A stretch of DNA of 5,507 nucleotides. Origin: Phycisphaerae bacterium. Lineage in GTDB: Bacteria > Planctomycetota > Phycisphaerae > WQYP01. The notes beneath the pieces were generated by a model. That model was not told the origin of the DNA and did no database searches. It saw only the letters and a list, made by a program, of their open reading frames with translations. Positions 5,256 through 5,507 of this stretch are shown piece by piece. Where the stretch lies: contig JABEVA010000124.1 in the NCBI GenBank assembly GCA_013044065.1, forward strand, positions 1-5,507, in the 5' to 3' direction. Within the stretch, counting starts at the first letter, position 1; every line of letters begins with the position of its first letter. Position numbers and translations under genes: made by a program.

Positions 5256-5507
5256 TCGCAAGAGGGAAGAGAGTTGCAAGACAATTGCTTCCTTTACCAG
5301 CGCGACCAAGTGTTTAATGGCCAAACCTACCTGAATTTCCTGCAACAACAAATCGCCCCGCGCTATCGACGACGCGGGGCCATTTTGGTTCAAGACAACG
5401 CCTCCTACCACAAAGACGGGGACGTCTGGACGTGGTTCCGCCACAACCGCCACTGGTTGGAGGTCAAATCCCTGCCGCCCTATTCCCCGCAATTCAATCC
5501 CACTGAA
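5256..5507 (+). pseudogene. IS630-family (DDE) transposase, 5'-truncated fragment running off the right edge
   Basis: The 84-codon open frame reads FNGQTYLNFLQQQ, then GAILVQDNASYHKD, then LPPYSPQFNPTE, the pattern of the catalytic C-terminal half of IS630/Tc1-type transposases: the second catalytic Asp is in QDN (codon 5394-5396) and the Glu in NPTE (5505-5507), 36 residues apart. The frame is closed by TGA at 5253-5255, no start codon or ribosome site precedes it, and the part carrying the N-terminal helix-turn-helix domain and the first catalytic Asp is absent from the adjoining 200 nt in any frame. A full enzyme would be about 340 residues, so it is a broken copy. It could still be completed to the right for its last residues only. 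It could act in DNA cleavage only if intact; this copy cannot. Confidence 0.8.

Noticed and set aside
5196..5492. 98-codon minus-strand open frame at the right edge
   Set aside because: It is antisense to the transposase frame whose QDN and NPTE catalytic motifs are clear on the plus strand.

Overview
The window looks like ordinary chromosome from a moderately GC-rich bacterium, most likely a member of the Planctomycetota (PVC group). This rests on a dephospho-CoA kinase gene directly upstream of rho, the wording of both proteins (for example the RTGKT-type P-loop and long acidic N-terminal extension of Rho), a planctomycete-style GT-C-like membrane protein upstream, and a corrinoid/URO-D-type TIM-barrel protein of a family common in Planctomycetota, Lentisphaerota and Verrucomicrobiota. 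The phylum assignment is inference from recognition, not from a search.

Layout. Positions 3-965 (+) hold the C-terminal part of a membrane protein that runs off the left edge, probably a GT-C fold (family 39/ArnT-like) glycosyltransferase. Its stop codon overlaps the start of coaE (962-1603, +) in an ATGA junction, so the two are probably co-transcribed. A 412-nt gap (1604-2015) without a convincing gene follows. It contains a long-range 13-bp inverted repeat, several small hairpins, a 10-bp tandem duplication and a 12-bp perfect palindrome, and reads as a possible structured leader of rho. The rho gene (2016-3617, +) has a strong Shine-Dalgarno and a complete set of catalytic motifs. A 132-nt convergent gap with only a weak hairpin separates it from the minus-strand URO-D-superfamily gene (3750-5054).

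The upstream region of the URO-D-like gene (5055-5133) is compact and symmetric: a TTGACA/TAAAGT promoter candidate is covered by two palindromes, one over each box, about two helical turns apart. Immediately behind it lie two 19-bp direct repeats with a 26-bp period (5139-5183), resembling the repeated transposase-binding sites at an IS21-family end, and then a 5'-truncated IS630-type DDE transposase reading frame (5256-5507, +) that runs to the right edge. The right end is therefore a mobile-element junction or graveyard next to a possibly regulated catabolic-type gene.

No CRISPR array, tRNA, rRNA or recognisable defence or biosynthetic system is visible. The points most worth a second look are the double-palindrome promoter, the IS-end-like repeats beside an unrelated transposase fragment, and the long unexplained rho leader.
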